DNA from: Pristionchus mayeri
Taxonomy: Eukaryota > Nematoda > Chromadorea > Rhabditida > Neodiplogasteridae
DNA: 64,000 nucleotides
NCBI GenBank assembly: GCA_036245805.1
Contig: BTRK01000002.1
Span: forward strand, 27,087,067 to 27,151,066
Direction of reading: 5' to 3'
Shown here piece by piece: positions 48,301 through 59,789 of the stretch. Positions within the stretch are counted from its first letter, which is position 1; every line of letters begins with the position of its first letter. Below the pieces are notes generated by a model that was not told where the DNA came from, ran no database searches, and worked only from the letters and a program-made list of their open reading frames with translations. Made by a program: the position numbers and the translations under genes.

Positions 48301-48572
48301 ATGTCAATCGATTGTGGGGAATCAGTTGAGGGCATCTTAAGGCAAACGGGTGGTGATAAGGGGCCAGAGCTAAGTTCTACTTGAAGGTACTCCCCCGTAC
48401 CTCAACCCCGAAGCTTCGATCCTCCGTCTGCTTTTTATCTTTTGGATTCCCGGCGGACTCTGGGTGGTAAATTCCTGATCTTTGATATTTCATCCTTCGT
48501 TTTTATCAGGTCATCCCTCTGCTCGTAATGGTAACCCTCTGGAATCGTTTGGCGAAGAATGAATACAAGTGA
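45330..48572 (+). CDS. Small multipass membrane protein, EXPERA/EBP-like
   Basis: Exons that join in frame: about 45,343-45,420 (FILLLAISGLLGCSQSALLP), 47,373-47,472 (IFSSVVCSMDTFYMVMTPL), 47,583-47,698 (WNIYADVDYRYTYSKDLVTMV then a hydrophobic segment), 47,788-47,895 (HTLITAFTTSALVFWKTVF) and 48,510-48,572 (VIPLLVMVTLWNRLAKNEYK). Four hydrophobic helices and the W...Y...D.RY signature plus a membrane Glu suggest the EXPERA fold (EBP, TMEM97, TM6SF), which bind or isomerise sterols. The first exon and its ATG could not be fixed: the candidate at 45,143 (MRHLVLFELEGCEW) does not join in frame with 45,343. Introns carry a 1.6-kb foldback and a SINE. Confidence 0.5.
45509..47116. mobile_element. 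1.6-kb foldback element with tRNA-like sequence in its centre
   Basis: Arms (45,509 to about 45,920 and about 46,565 to 47,116) begin TTGTTGGGTAGTGCGCAACGACGTATAGGGGG and mirror each other. The right arm is longer because a 117-bp block ('GGTTACGGTATCAAGGATACTG') is tandemly repeated at 46,715-46,980. The inner ends of both arms carry a tRNA A-box-like TATAGCCRAGTGGTTAAAGC. The centre also has a copy of the 'GGTCTCTTAAG/ACGGATGG' type motif seen in the 33-37 kb palindrome. It lies in an intron of the EXPERA-like gene. Confidence 0.78.
46518..46584 (-). pseudogene. tRNA-like sequence, probably a SINE head or tRNA relic
   Basis: On the minus strand an A-box (TAGCCAAGTGGTTAA) is followed by a stem-like segment with anticodon-position AGC (CTTGTCTAGCAAACATG), then a B-box-like GGTGCGAGTCC. 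The acceptor stem does not close properly and the anticodon stem has a mismatch. Nearly the same A-box end recurs at 45,903. I take it for pol III promoter sequence carried by the element, not a working tRNA. Confidence 0.5.
47895..48185 (-). mobile_element. tRNA-derived SINE in an intron of the EXPERA-like gene
   Basis: The minus strand starts near 48,180 with a tRNA-like head: A-box TGGCGCAGTGG, then a B-box GAGTTCGATCCC. It continues into a body of about 180 bp and ends in a T-rich ACCTTT tail at 47,895-47,930. The tail falls at the splice donor of the exon ending at 47,895 (AAG|GTAAAG), so on the sense strand the tail provides repeated GGTAAA donor-like sites. Confidence 0.7.
48194..48241. 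repeat. Perfect 22-bp inverted repeat with 4-base loop
   Basis: TCAGTTTGATATTAGTCTGACC and its exact reverse complement flank CGAA. It lies just right of the SINE in the last intron of the EXPERA-like gene. In RNA it would form a stable hairpin. Function is unknown; it may be a tiny foldback relic. Confidence 0.85.
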
Positions 48573-48932
48573 TTTTATATATTTTTTAAAAAATCGATAT
48601 TCAGATTGCAAGGATTCTCACGAGTAGAACAAGCACGAATAGTATGTATATACAAGGAGTTCACGATCTTCAACTATTATCAATTCCCGTTCCTCATTCT
48701 TCATTCTTTCCATAGCTGCGTCCCATAGAATGACTCTTGTTCAGATGTTAGTTAGCATTTGAAATGTATTTTAAAACTTGAAAAGCTAGCCAAAAATTAT
48801 TTAGGCTGGCCGAAAGTTGTACGATTTGGCCGAAACTGGATGTTTATGGTTAAAGATTGTCAAAGCATGCAGACAAAAATTGATAAATAATGAATTAATC
48901 ACATAAATATATTTGAAAACAAAACATATAAT

Positions 48933-51900
48933 TCAGTTGTTGTAAATCCTAGTCAACCATGTGTGACACTTGGGCTTCTTCAGTTGCTGCCAAGCCTCTG
49001 CTAGATCAGTGTGGCCATCATCAAATTGAGCGTCGGTGTTGAGAAATAAGAGTACGGGACGATTAGAGTCGCACTCGGAATATAAGGATGTAAACAAAGT
49101 AGATTTGCAGTATATCGTCATATTTCGAAAGCCATTCTACATGCATTTGCTGATTTCTCCTGCTAAAGAAGTTATTTTGATTTCTCAGTCCATGTCATGT
49201 GTGAAAATGTAGCCTCACGTATTGCGAAGATGCGATTCTTCCATCGACGAACAATGGCTCGATCTCTGTGGTAACAACACCTGTGAAGAACGAGTCCTCG
49301 ACCTCGAAAATCTGCAATCAATTTTTTTTATGAAATCTTCAGGTCTGGGATCGTTTTAACATTTAAAATATATAATTTTCACATCGAAATCCTTCGCTCG
49401 TTCAACAATCTTCACAAGTGTCGATCTCTTCATGGCGTAGGCCGGTCCATTGCAGTAAGCAGGGAAGACATCCTGGGAGTAGTCGTCGTAGGAGACGTAC
49501 CTGAAAAGACAAAGATATCCCCGTATACAGACACACATATCCTGCGGGGAGTACATCGTGAAAAACATGATAGTTCAGGAGAGGATTAATCGTCTGACTC
49601 TTTCTATTTGCATTGTCTATTGCTTTCTCTAACCTGTGAGATACTGTACAAAATGATTAGAGCCAGACCATTGCTCGTGAAAAATTAAAGGGTAAACGTA
49701 CAAAAGCATTAATACATTGTAAAATCGTCTCAACAAGACTACGCTAATTGTAAGTGGTAATTGTGTAGAAAGGTAATACAGTCATACGAAAATATTTCAT
49801 GTGTGCAGTCGAATATTTATAAATCAACATTAATTCAACACTAACCATTTGTCAGTCTCTTTCCTATGAACAGGCCGCTCCTCGTTTTTGCGACAAGCAA
49901 ACCAGTCGTCACTGAAATTGAAAACTTTATTGTTTAATTATTTTCAAAAAATATTATCAGGATTGTATTTGCTGTTTATCGTTCAGACTTGGCATGCGTG
50001 GCAGCTTCTCCCTTCTCGAATTGTAAAAGCAGGCGATGAAGAGCAGTAGCGGAAGGGATACCGCGCAATGAATGGATATCCAAAGTTTAGACCCACCTGA
50101 TATCTTCCTCGTACAACTCTTTCCTGTAGATTTTAAGTCGCTCGACCAATCGATCGATGTGCACTACAGTATCCGAGTCGACCTTGGCCATGAATGTGAA
50201 GTGAACATTCTCGACGAGCCATCGAAAACCAGTCTCGATCTTTAAAAAAGTGAGAATCAGCAAATTAAAATTTAAACCGTAGAAGCTGTAATTTTTCAAA
50301 CTGGCTCTATATTATATTTTATCTACGCTCGGCGGCGCAACGAAAGACGAATAATTACTTATGTGTTATGATACAAGAGAGTTGACTCTCCTCACACTGA
50401 GGTCGAATACGATAGGAAGGGAGGAATGAGGGGGAAGGAGGTGCAATCGTAAAATGCGAAGATCCAATCGGCTGGTCTCATCTGTCTTCGTCTGTTCTGA
50501 TGGGGAGTTTTATCGAGGAGGAGGCACTCGAGGTAGACCAGGTAGACTCTGCTCCGAGATCCAGCGTCAGGGGATCTCTAAAGGGGGGAGGGGGTGAGAA
50601 TGAAGGAATGTGGTAAGGTAGTGGAAGGAGGGAATACTATTGGAAAATATATTTCCGAAAATCAAATTCTAGAGTTATCAATCTCTTCTTGAAGACAGGG
50701 ATGCTGGGGGATGACAATACATGGGTGGGGAGAGCGTTTAAAATCCTAGCAACTCTACGAGAAAAACAATGATATCGAGGTGTGGATTTGGTTTTCTCAA
50801 TATAGATTCCAAAGTTGTTGGTCCTTTCTCTTAGGGGAGCAAACAGGAAAAATTTACTTCTATCGAGTATGGTGTCTCCATACATGATCCTACGGGCCAG
50901 GACTAGATCATAAGTGACTCTCCTCTCAAAAAGCGCTTGAAGACCGAGGAAGGACAGACGTTGAGAGTAGGAGGGAAGACCAAGAGGATATGATGGAGAT
51001 GGAAAGCATCTATAGTATAGAATACGAGTGAATTTCTCTTGTATTTTCTCAAGCTTCTGACTCTGTTTCTTGATATGAGGGTTCCAGAAGGGGCAAGCGA
51101 ATTCAATGTGAGGGAGAACATATGTTTTAAAGCATTTGATAAGGATAGTGGGATCATTAACGGATACAGCACGAAGCATAATATGCATGACAGTGGTGGC
51201 TTTTTTTACACGATCATCAATACTGGCAGAGTTATTTAGGGTGGGCAGTACTTGGACGCCGAGATCGCGTTGTTGAGGGACTTGCTCGAGGATAACATTA
51301 TTAATGAGATAATGAGGAGCAAGAGAAGAACCTATGTGGAGATGTGTGCATTTAGATTCGGAGAGAGATAATTGATTGGATACAGTCCATGAATAGATAG
51401 CATCTAGGGCATACTGTAATTGGGCAGTGCGAGAGGCTTTATTTTTAATAGAATAGGAAACATAAATCTTAATGTCATCTGCATATGCTTTCACAAACAC
51501 ATCGGGGAAGGGAGCAATGACATATGTAATATCAGATATATAAAGAGAGAATAGAATAGGCCCTAGTACAGATCCTTGTGGTACGCCGGAGAGAACAGGG
51601 AAGGACTTAGATACGGTAGTACCTAACCTTACGGAGAAGTGCCTATCCGTTACAAAATCAGAGATCCAATTTAGAAGGTTACCATTAATACCATAATGCA
51701 AGCATTTAGAGAGAAGTTTAGGGAAAGGGACGGTGTCAAATGCACGAGAGAAGTCGAGGTAAATAACATCAGTTTGTTCTTTACGAGAATGAGCGAGAGT
51801 CCAGTCATTTTCACAGTCCACAAGGTTAGTAAGAACAGAGGCACCGGATCGAAAACCATGTTGGTAATTAGGGATGATATTGGAACGGTAAAGGTAAGGG

Positions 51901-53049
51901 GCAAGCTTATGTTTGACAAGGCGTTCCATTGTTTTAGAGGCTCTATGTCACGCTTATTGCTAAACATATTAAGAAAATAACGCTTACCTTATACATAAAC
52001 CAAGTTCCGATATGTTTCTTCGATGTCGACTTGAAGCAATTCTCCGTAAATCTCTGCTTCTTCGTCCAAATTTTCAGAACGACCAACCAGGAAAAGCACC
52101 AACGATCTGCCCGTCTGAAATGGTCTGGTTGAGGATGACCAAGGTTCACAATTAAAATCAACTGGATTCTGAAATTCCATTGAAGCTCAAATAAATGAAA
52201 AAAAACGCATGATGTAAGAGCTAAAATTGGAATCCAAGTTGTTTCCTCTCACCTTCTGCTTTTTCGATTCATCCTTCGCAGCCCACAGTTTCCTGATCTT
52301 TCTTCTCTCATCCTTTTCATACTCTGCACTGATCACGAGCACAACGATTTCGTATTTCTTCTTTCTATTGTATACCGGGGCCCGCAGGATGAAACTGAAA
52401 CACAATCCATAATGTATTTGCTAGGACTCATATATCCATTGTTTCTTCGCGTTTTCAGATAAAAATGTGTGTGTTTCCTAATTAGCGATGAAATTTTGAA
52501 AACCACTTAGCTGCTAAGTTTTCAAAAATATAACTCAGGAGTGATTCCTTCTTCTTTAGAAAATGACAGTATATTTTCAAGATTGAGCACTGCACCTCAA
52601 TCAATCTTCTGGTAATAGCGCAGTATGGCATCTATATCTACTGTGAACTGTTAATCCATTACAAAGGTATCAATGGTCAGTATAGCGATAGGAAAGTACC
52701 TCTCAATAGGCTCCGTGTTGATAAGACGATGTAGTGTTTGATTTCCATCCTTGTAGAACTGTTCGGGCTGATCATCGGAATTTTCGTAGTCATCTTCGTC
52801 AGTTGAAACTCCGGAACCTTCCTGGTTAAATCAATGAACTTTGGTTAAATTCGACACTTTAAAATCTATATTTACCTGTTCATCTCCGCTACCTTCGCCG
52901 CTACCGCCTTGAAACTCATTCACGTCACCATTTCCGTTTCCAGAAGGTTCTCCTAGTCCCGGCTTGATGCCTGATGTGGCTGTTGGTTTGCAATAAACAT
53001 AGTTCATGGAAGCAAATATAAGCAAGAGGACGCCCAGTGATGTTTTCAT
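48933..53049 (-). CDS. Family-31 glycosyltransferase (beta-1,3-galactosyltransferase-like), copy A
   Basis: It starts at 53,049 with a signal peptide (MKTSLGVLLLIFASMNYVYC) and a Gly/Ser/Glu-rich stem. Following exons read LVISAEYEKDERRKIRKLW (52,250-52,390), GRSLVLFLVGRSENLDEEAE (51,995-52,110), FMAKVDSDTVVHIDRL with the metal-binding DSD motif (50,095-50,240), DDWFACRKNEERP (49,855-49,915), YCNGPAYAMKRSTLVKI (about 49,390-49,500), EVEDSFFTGVVT with the ExD motif (49,215-49,310) and CDSNRPVLLFLNTD to the stop at 48,933. The order and motifs are those of GT31 enzymes acting in the Golgi on glycans. The donor after LVY is ambiguous: the site used by the paralogues (AAG|GTAAGC) would bring in a TAA, so TAT|GTATAA may be used. 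A CR1-like fragment lies in the following intron. Confidence 0.8.
50636..51965 (-). mobile_element. CR1/Jockey-like non-LTR retrotransposon, 5'-truncated, with intact RT C-terminal frame
   Basis: An open frame of 430 residues encodes most of a reverse transcriptase: FRSGASVLTNLVDC, LDFSRAFDTVPFPKLL, LSGVPQGSVLGPILFSLYI, the catalytic AYADDIKIY, LGVQVL and the thumb region, ending RKYIFQ. The endonuclease and 5' half are missing. It lies in the GT31 copy A intron in the same orientation. The absence of stops over 1.3 kb implies recent insertion. The 3' UTR probably continues toward about 50,330, but I cannot place the exact end. Confidence 0.85.
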
Positions 53050-53512
53050 TCCTGCAATTTGTTGTAAATAGAAGAGATAACGAAAAACTTAGTGGAAATT
53101 CGTTAATGATTAAATGAAACATTCCAGTGATAAATCAGAAAGAGAGGGCAAGACTGGACACATAGTCTAGAGACACGCGCTAAGCAAACAAAAGAGGACA
53201 TGAGAGGAGATAGTGTGATAGATGCAACGAGACCGCATGGTTATCAATGTACTTTCGGACCTAGATAGAGAACGAGTTGGGGACTTCCGACAAAGGAATC
53301 CAACTAGAGGATGGAGCAATGCCAGGGGGTTGAGGAACAAATGGTGTTCCGTTGAAGCATCCAATGGAAGATCGATGCTAGAGAGAGGTCTCATTCAATA
53401 TTGAGTTGACTCACTGTTTATTCAACATTCAGAAACATATGCAAATATCAACAATTTCAGTAAAACTTTTACCGGTTTTTAATCACTGTTTTGCAGTACC
53501 ATTCCACTCAAT
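53050..53512. other. Intergenic spacer between glycosyltransferase copies A and B
   Basis: About 460 bp between the start of copy A and the stop of copy B. It should contain the promoter of copy A and the 3' UTR of copy B. No distinct motif is seen. Confidence 0.5.
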
Positions 53513-55512
53513 CTACATCTGCATTCTCGTAAGAAACGTGTGACAGCTGGGATTCTTCAGGACTTCCCAAGCAGCCGTTCTATTCTTATTCGACTTTGTA
53601 CTATCGATTTGGTTGTGAGTGTTGAGAAATGATAGCACGGGACCGTATTCGTAGCAATCGGAGTAGTCAGTCTGAAAAGGTTTCGGGCTTCCAGAAGGTC
53701 GGTATTATACCAAATGAAGGTCGACGTTAAATGAGAGAGAGAACATGTCGAAGTTAGAAGGATCATATTCACTTGTCTACCATACTCATGAACTTTACCT
53801 TCACTTTCATTGTTTGATCTATACAAAGTATCTCACGTATGTGAACGATGCAATTCCCTCGTCAATTATGAACGAGACAATATTTTGAGCAGCAATTCCT
53901 GTCAAGAAAACGTCCTCCAATTCGATGATCTGATCCAGAGAGTCAGTAACAATTGCTCAATGTACAAGACAATTTACATTGTAAAACTCCAAAGTGTCCA
54001 CAAGTATGTCAAAAGTAGACTTCTTCATGGCGTATCCTGGACCATTGCAATAATCAGGAAACAGATCAAATTCGTAGTCATCATAGGCCACGAACCTACA
54101 GTGAGTGATTAAAAAACACTGTGGTGTATTTCTCTACCTCATACTTCAAATACAAGGAAAATCTAACCATTCGGAGTATTCATCCCTGATCACAGGGCGT
54201 TCCGTGTTTTTGTGACACGCTAGCCAGTCGTCACTGAAATTATAATCAGTATTGAGTGAATGTATCCATCTTCCATCAAATGACCCGTAATTAATAAAAA
54301 TAGGGGCATGGAGTGCGAAATATGTCTATTTCTTCGATATCAGCTATTATCATGGGAATATGACTAATATTACTAACCTCATTCCCGCCAATTCAAGCAC
54401 GGATTCGTATCTTGTCAGCAATGAGTGCAATCGATCAATGTGCACAACGGTATCTGAGTCTGCCTTCGCGACAAATTGCGATTGAACGTTTTCCCTGACC
54501 CACTGAAAACCAGTCTCGATCTGAAAGATTGCAGCTTCGATGCCCAAATCCATTAATTGTCTACTTATCGCTTTGTATGAATAACAACTGTAGATTGTCT
54601 CACTTTATAAACCAAGTTCCGATAGTCTTCATCAATGTCGACTTGAAGTAAATCTCCATAGAAGTCCGCCTCTTCATTAATATCTTGTGAACGGCCGACA
54701 ACGAAAATAACCAGTGACCGTTGTTCCTAAATGAGGCCAAAAAGGAATCGAACTTTCATTTGTTAATGATCACCAATCAAAGCAGCAGATTCACTTATAT
54801 GACAAGAGATGTTAATGTGTTTGGTGAGAACTTGTTTTGCAATAGCGCACATAACAGAAAATTCACATCACGACACCTGAGTTAGTGTCTGAAAACGAGC
54901 TTCGTCTGACCTGCTGCAGCCTCGACTCCTCCTTGGACGCCCATTGCCTCCGGATCTCCTCTCTATCTTGCCATTCCCAAGGTGCGCTGATCACAATAAC
55001 AACGATATCGAAAAACTTGTTTCGATCGAATCTGGGGGATAGCAGAATGAGACTGCAACGAATGTGAATTACGAATTGCTAACGATTGATGGAGTTGCGT
55101 GAGATTGCATGAAATGGTTAGATCTATAGTTTTTAACAAACAACTTTAAAAATACTGGGAACAATCTCGAATAACCTCTCAATCGGCTCAGTGCTGAGTA
55201 TCCTGTGGAACGTTTGATTAGCATTTCCGTAAACCTTGTAGGGCGTTGCTTCACTCGTATCATGATTCATGTCAGCAGTTTCTAATCGGGAACCGTCCTG
55301 TAAAATATGAGATCACAATTTGATACACCCTTCGCCACATAAAATAAATGATGGAGAATGCTGACTTGAACATCAACAGTAACTGTGTCCACATGTATTA
55401 TTCTGGCGGGTTCAAAAGAAATTTCGGGAGAAGCCGAGGAAATAAATGTTAATTGCCAGATGAAGACGAAGAAGGTAAACAACGAGACAAATATGATCAT
55501 TGGACGACTCAT
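53513..55512 (-). CDS. Family-31 glycosyltransferase, copy B
   Basis: It starts at 55,512 with a hydrophobic signal-anchor (IIFVSLFTFFVFIWQLTF). Exons in order are: a stem exon with YGNANQTFHRILSTEPIER (55,165-55,297), IVVIVISAPWEWQDREEIRRQ (54,911-55,052), SLVIFVVGRSQDINEEADF (54,607-54,727), FVAKADSDTVVHIDRL with the DSD motif (54,378-54,521), DDWLACHKNTERPV (54,167-54,232), YCNGPGYAMKKSTFDIL (about 53,990-54,095), ELEDVFLTGIAAQ (about 53,840-53,930) and a last exon with SCHTFLTRMQM to the TAG at 53,513. All catalytic landmarks are present, so it is a likely active Golgi enzyme. The donor substrate is unknown. It is closely related to copies A and C; the exon structure is shared. Confidence 0.82.
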
Positions 55513-57255
55513 TTCTGAAATTCAAAATCTGTCGTTCTCACATATTGAAACGAATCGCTGTAAAAGACGCGAGTATCATGAACGTGTGTAAATGCGTATA
55601 TAGATAGGGAATGAGTTCGCACGAAAAAAGCTCCATTCGACGTTTTCTCTCGCCGGTCAGACTGGTGAGATAGAACGGAAAATTAAAGGATCATTTCTTG
55701 TGCAGACACCACTAGAATGATCACGAGAGGACAAGGCCAATAGGTGATTGTGCTTTATGTGCATGACAATGAGCGCTAAGCATCAGCTATGACGAGAAAA
55801 TAAAAATTTACCTATACATTTTGAATTCTTGGCGATAATTCCGGTGTGAGCATTCCATGCATGAGGAAGATAGCAATTTCTATTACAGATCCACAAATTT
55901 AACTGCAAATCAAAAAGCGACATAATGAACGCGTGCCTAGAGGTCAAATAAGCAAAAGTTCAATCGGAGATTGTGGTTTTATGTGAGGGAGCCTGAGAGT
56001 GACCAAAAATTATCGGATATGCCGAGAATTAGTCATGCTGATAAGAGCGATAATCGTGTGGGGGAAATGTAGCGAAAAGTCTGATTCAGCATCGCAATAT
56101 TGCTATTTTCGAGGGGATCGCGGCTTTGATGGTTGTATCGGATAAAGAGATTCGATCATCAGTTATCCCTTCCTCTTTCGTAAATCGCGCATAACATGGG
56201 CACATGTCGTGTGCACGAAATGTATAGGAACTGTTTGATTAAGCACCGGCTGCGTCATCGGTGATCCTTCCCACATTCACGCGCATGTGTGCTAGGGAAG
56301 AACGCATAACATACCACCAAGGTTATGATAAGACACTCCACGCAAGGCGTGCTTTCAAACCGCTCCAATGCAGAGTTCAAACTGCGCCGTGAGGCTGTCA
56401 GCAACCTATGCGTAAAACTTCCGCCCGAGTTGTGCACCCAGTTTAAAATCAAATTATATGGCTAACAAATGCCTCTGAACGGCTAGGGTAACTGGGCACT
56501 TTATCACACGGGGAAAAGACATCAAACAACCGGCTAACATACGAAAATTAGTGTCGGAGGGATCGGAAATGAAAAAAAGGATGATGTTGAACCTAAGGGA
56601 TAGAAGAGCATGCATTCTTGTGAAACATGTTAAATCATGAAGAAAATGGATGAGGCTTGCATTACATTGTTGGAAAGTGAAAATGGAGCTAGTCACAACA
56701 ATTCTATTCATTGGAGGTGGAAATGCTCACTCGACAATGCGGGACGATGAATGATAGTGGTATGCATTCTACTTTAAAGAGAATTAATAATAATGAGAAC
56801 CGTCATGAATATGTAAAATTATTTTTTTCTCTCTAATTTTCGCACGCGATCTAGCCCTATCCTGGAATCGATTGGAAAATAAGCAATTAGCTATAAATCA
56901 GTTCGCACCACTTAAATTTGAAGCATGGGACCTTCGGGAAACATGGAACACTATCAGGTTTCTCAGACCCACCACTTTTGCAAAGTATAGTCATCCACTG
57001 CACCTCAAATAGTTTGATAAAAAGTCAGGTGTTCGGCGGCAGGATGATCTGCTTCAATGCTCAAAGGAGATCCCCCAAGATCGTCCCTACAGTTGACTAA
57101 AGAAGCCAAAGAAGATCCCATTCCTTGACCTAACGACGTTCTGAGACCGAATATCCTAATCCCCTCCACACTGAAGTCACCCTCCTGCAGAACCATTGTG
57201 CCTGACGCCAGGATAAATATGAACACACGTCTTCTGAGAGATGACATGTGGCGTT
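55513..57255. other. Gene-free region between glycosyltransferase copy B and a foldback element
   Basis: Frames of 60-85 residues occur on the minus strand but have no recognisable motif or exon structure linking them. Two are rich in Ser/Arg and may be remnants. I call nothing here. Confidence 0.4.
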
Positions 57256-57260
57256 TGACA

Positions 57261-58493
57261 AAATGTTCAAAGTCCTCCGATCTCTTCGAGATTATCAGGT
57301 TAGGTATCCCTAAGGCCTAGAATCTTTTTGTACACACGGTTTCCGCGATTTCTCAAAACTGCCTAAAAGCCGGCTCTTGAAATTTAAAAATTCAAAAATT
57401 CATAACATCCTTCAAAATTGAGATATAGTGTCGTTCAAAAAACCTAAATGACCGCCTCAACGAGTACTATAACTTTGCTGTTGACACTTGTTGTGTAGCC
57501 ATAAGTCTTAAATATGAAAAGTGCAAAAAATATCATTTTTGGTCATGAAATTTTCATTTATATGTCGTCATGAAAAAAATTATTCCATTGCACCCTGGGA
57601 TTTTGAAAGAATCGTAATCTATGACCTTTTTCACCCCTGCTTACTCATTTTCAGGAAAATCGAAGATATAATATGTTTCCATTTTTGACCTCAAACATGG
57701 CGAACCTCGTGTTTTTCAGCAAAATCGAAAATTTCATGATGTCATATTTAAGTAATTATCGCTCGTGGGTATCTTTTCTTTCCCTTGTCAATCTTTACTG
57801 GCCTACTCATACTGATTTCCACTCAAAAAAACGAAGATTTCAATACTTAAATATAAAATCATGAAATCTGAGAAATTTCGTGAAAAATGCGATTTCGTGA
57901 AGTATTGAAATCTTCGGTTTTTCCAATGGAAATTAGTAAAAATAGGTCAGTAAACATTGAAAACGGAAAGAAAAAATATCCACGAGCGATAATTACTTAA
58001 TTATGACATCATGAAATTTTTGATTTTGCTTGAAAACACGAGGTTCGCCATGTTTGAGGCCAAAAATTGAAACATATTATACCTTCGATTTTCCTGAAAA
58101 TAGGTCACCAGAGGTAAAAAAGGTCGTAGATTACGATTCTTTCAAAATCCCAGGGTGCAATGGAATAATTTTTTCATGACGACATAAAAATGATAAAATT
58201 TCATGATCAAAAATTATGTCTTTTGCAATTTTCATATTTAAGACTTATGGCTACACAAAAAGTGTCAACAGCAAAGTTATAGTACTTGTTGAGGCGGTCA
58301 TTTAGGTTTTTTAAACGACAGTATATCTCAATTTTGAAGGATGTTCTGAATTTTTGAATGTTCTAAATTTCAGGAGCCGGCTTTTAGGCAGTTTTGAGAA
58401 ATCGCGGAAACCGTGTGTAAAAAAAGATTCAAGTCCATAGGGATACCTAACCTGATAATCTCGAAGAGATCGGTGCTCTTTGAACATTTTGTA
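57261..58493. mobile_element. 1.2-kb foldback element
   Basis: Arms of about 580 bp, beginning TGTTCAAAGTCCTCCGATCTCTTCGAGATTATCAGGTTAGGTATCC on the left, are mirrored at the right end (AGATCGGTGCTCTTTGAACA). They meet near 57,870. Arms differ by scattered substitutions and small indels. No coding capacity beyond arm shadows. Confidence 0.85.
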
Positions 58494-58519
58494 AAAGGGG
58501 TGCCTCGATTTGATGCAAT

Positions 58520-59313
58520 CTCTCAGAAGACGTGTGTGAATATGAATATGAGTGGGATGAATTCACTTCGTAAATGTCGAATCGGAACATTGTAGAGGCA
58601 TCGCCGCTGAAAGATTATTCTATCGAGCAGCGCATCCTGGCCATTAAACTCCAACGCATCAACAGAAGAGGAACACCACAGCGTGCTCTTAATCATATTG
58701 TGAACGATTTTTGTTTGTTCCTCGAGTGTATTTAGGCATACGCCCATCTTCATGTAGGAAAAAAAACACTCTGAAAGATCCATCATAAAAAAGTACGCAA
58801 TACAGAAAACTCGTATCAGCACATACGAGCACATGATCATTACGTTGATAATGGGCTGATCGCGAGTTGAAAACGCACTTTCGGAAATGAGATCTGATTT
58901 CCTCCAGCGGGTAAAACCTCAACTCCAAAATAGTCTTTGCGTAATGCGCTGAATGTAACAAACGGAAAATAAATGGAATCTCGATAATTTTTTTCACAAT
59001 ATCGAAGGTTGGTCATCGAATCATTTCTGCACTCGATTTATCCAGGAGCGAGAGATCTTAATAATAGTTCGTCGTCAGAAAAATTGTGCGCGTAACATGC
59101 AACAGTGTCGTTTCTCGATGTGTACGCTTTAGATTTCGAGAAACGATACACGATCTCTTCATAATGTGCCCTCTCTAGACCGGTATCGGCGAGGATGTAT
59201 AGAATAATAAGATCCTGGTATCGTTTGTCGAACTCTAGTAGGCATCCATAGCACATACCGTTCACGATCAGTGTCGAAAAATAATTGAATAACATAACGC
59301 GAAAAACGTGCAC
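58520..59313 (-). pseudogene. Unrecognised, probably membrane-protein gene remnant
   Basis: Reading leftward, frames at 59,313-59,038 (MHVFRVMLFNYFSTLIV start, Cys/Tyr-rich) and 58,840-58,523 (MIMCSYVLIRVFCIAYFFMM, then SYMKMGVCLNTLEEQTKIV) have hydrophobic stretches alternating with charged ones, as in nematode seven-helix chemoreceptors. They are in different frames with no convincing splice sites between. I cannot name a family. It could be a decayed serpentine receptor or chance frames. Confidence 0.3.
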
Positions 59314-59789
59314 AATTCTTACCGACGATATCGCCAGGATTGATTAAGGTCTCACGGAGCGAATGATTATTCTGATATTATCGGCAGGTAGATTTTGGAG
59401 ATTTGTTGGACCGGAAAGTTTTTGAATGGTTTATAATGAGTCAGACGCGCAGTGTGGCAACAAATTGGCGCCAAACTCACCATTTACATTTGCACGAACG
59501 CTTTTATAGATATCGGTTCAGTTCCGTGAACATTCAAAAACTACAAACTAAATCCCTTCACAAAGATAAACTTCCCGACCATTACACGTGATTGAGTAAA
59601 TGCTAGCACACATGTACGAATGGCTGTCAAAATATGAAGATTTTCAAACAACTAAATATCGAAAAATAAGTGTAATTTGTAACTAAATAATGATTGCTTG
59701 GGAAATGGGTTAAGATGATACGCAAACTCGATATGATGAAATAATTCAACATTGTGATGATCAAATAGTGATCTGGCCCGACGTGAAAA

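Noticed and set aside
56255..57247. Minus-strand frames of 65-85 residues as a gene
   Set aside because: No conserved motif and no splice sites that join them.
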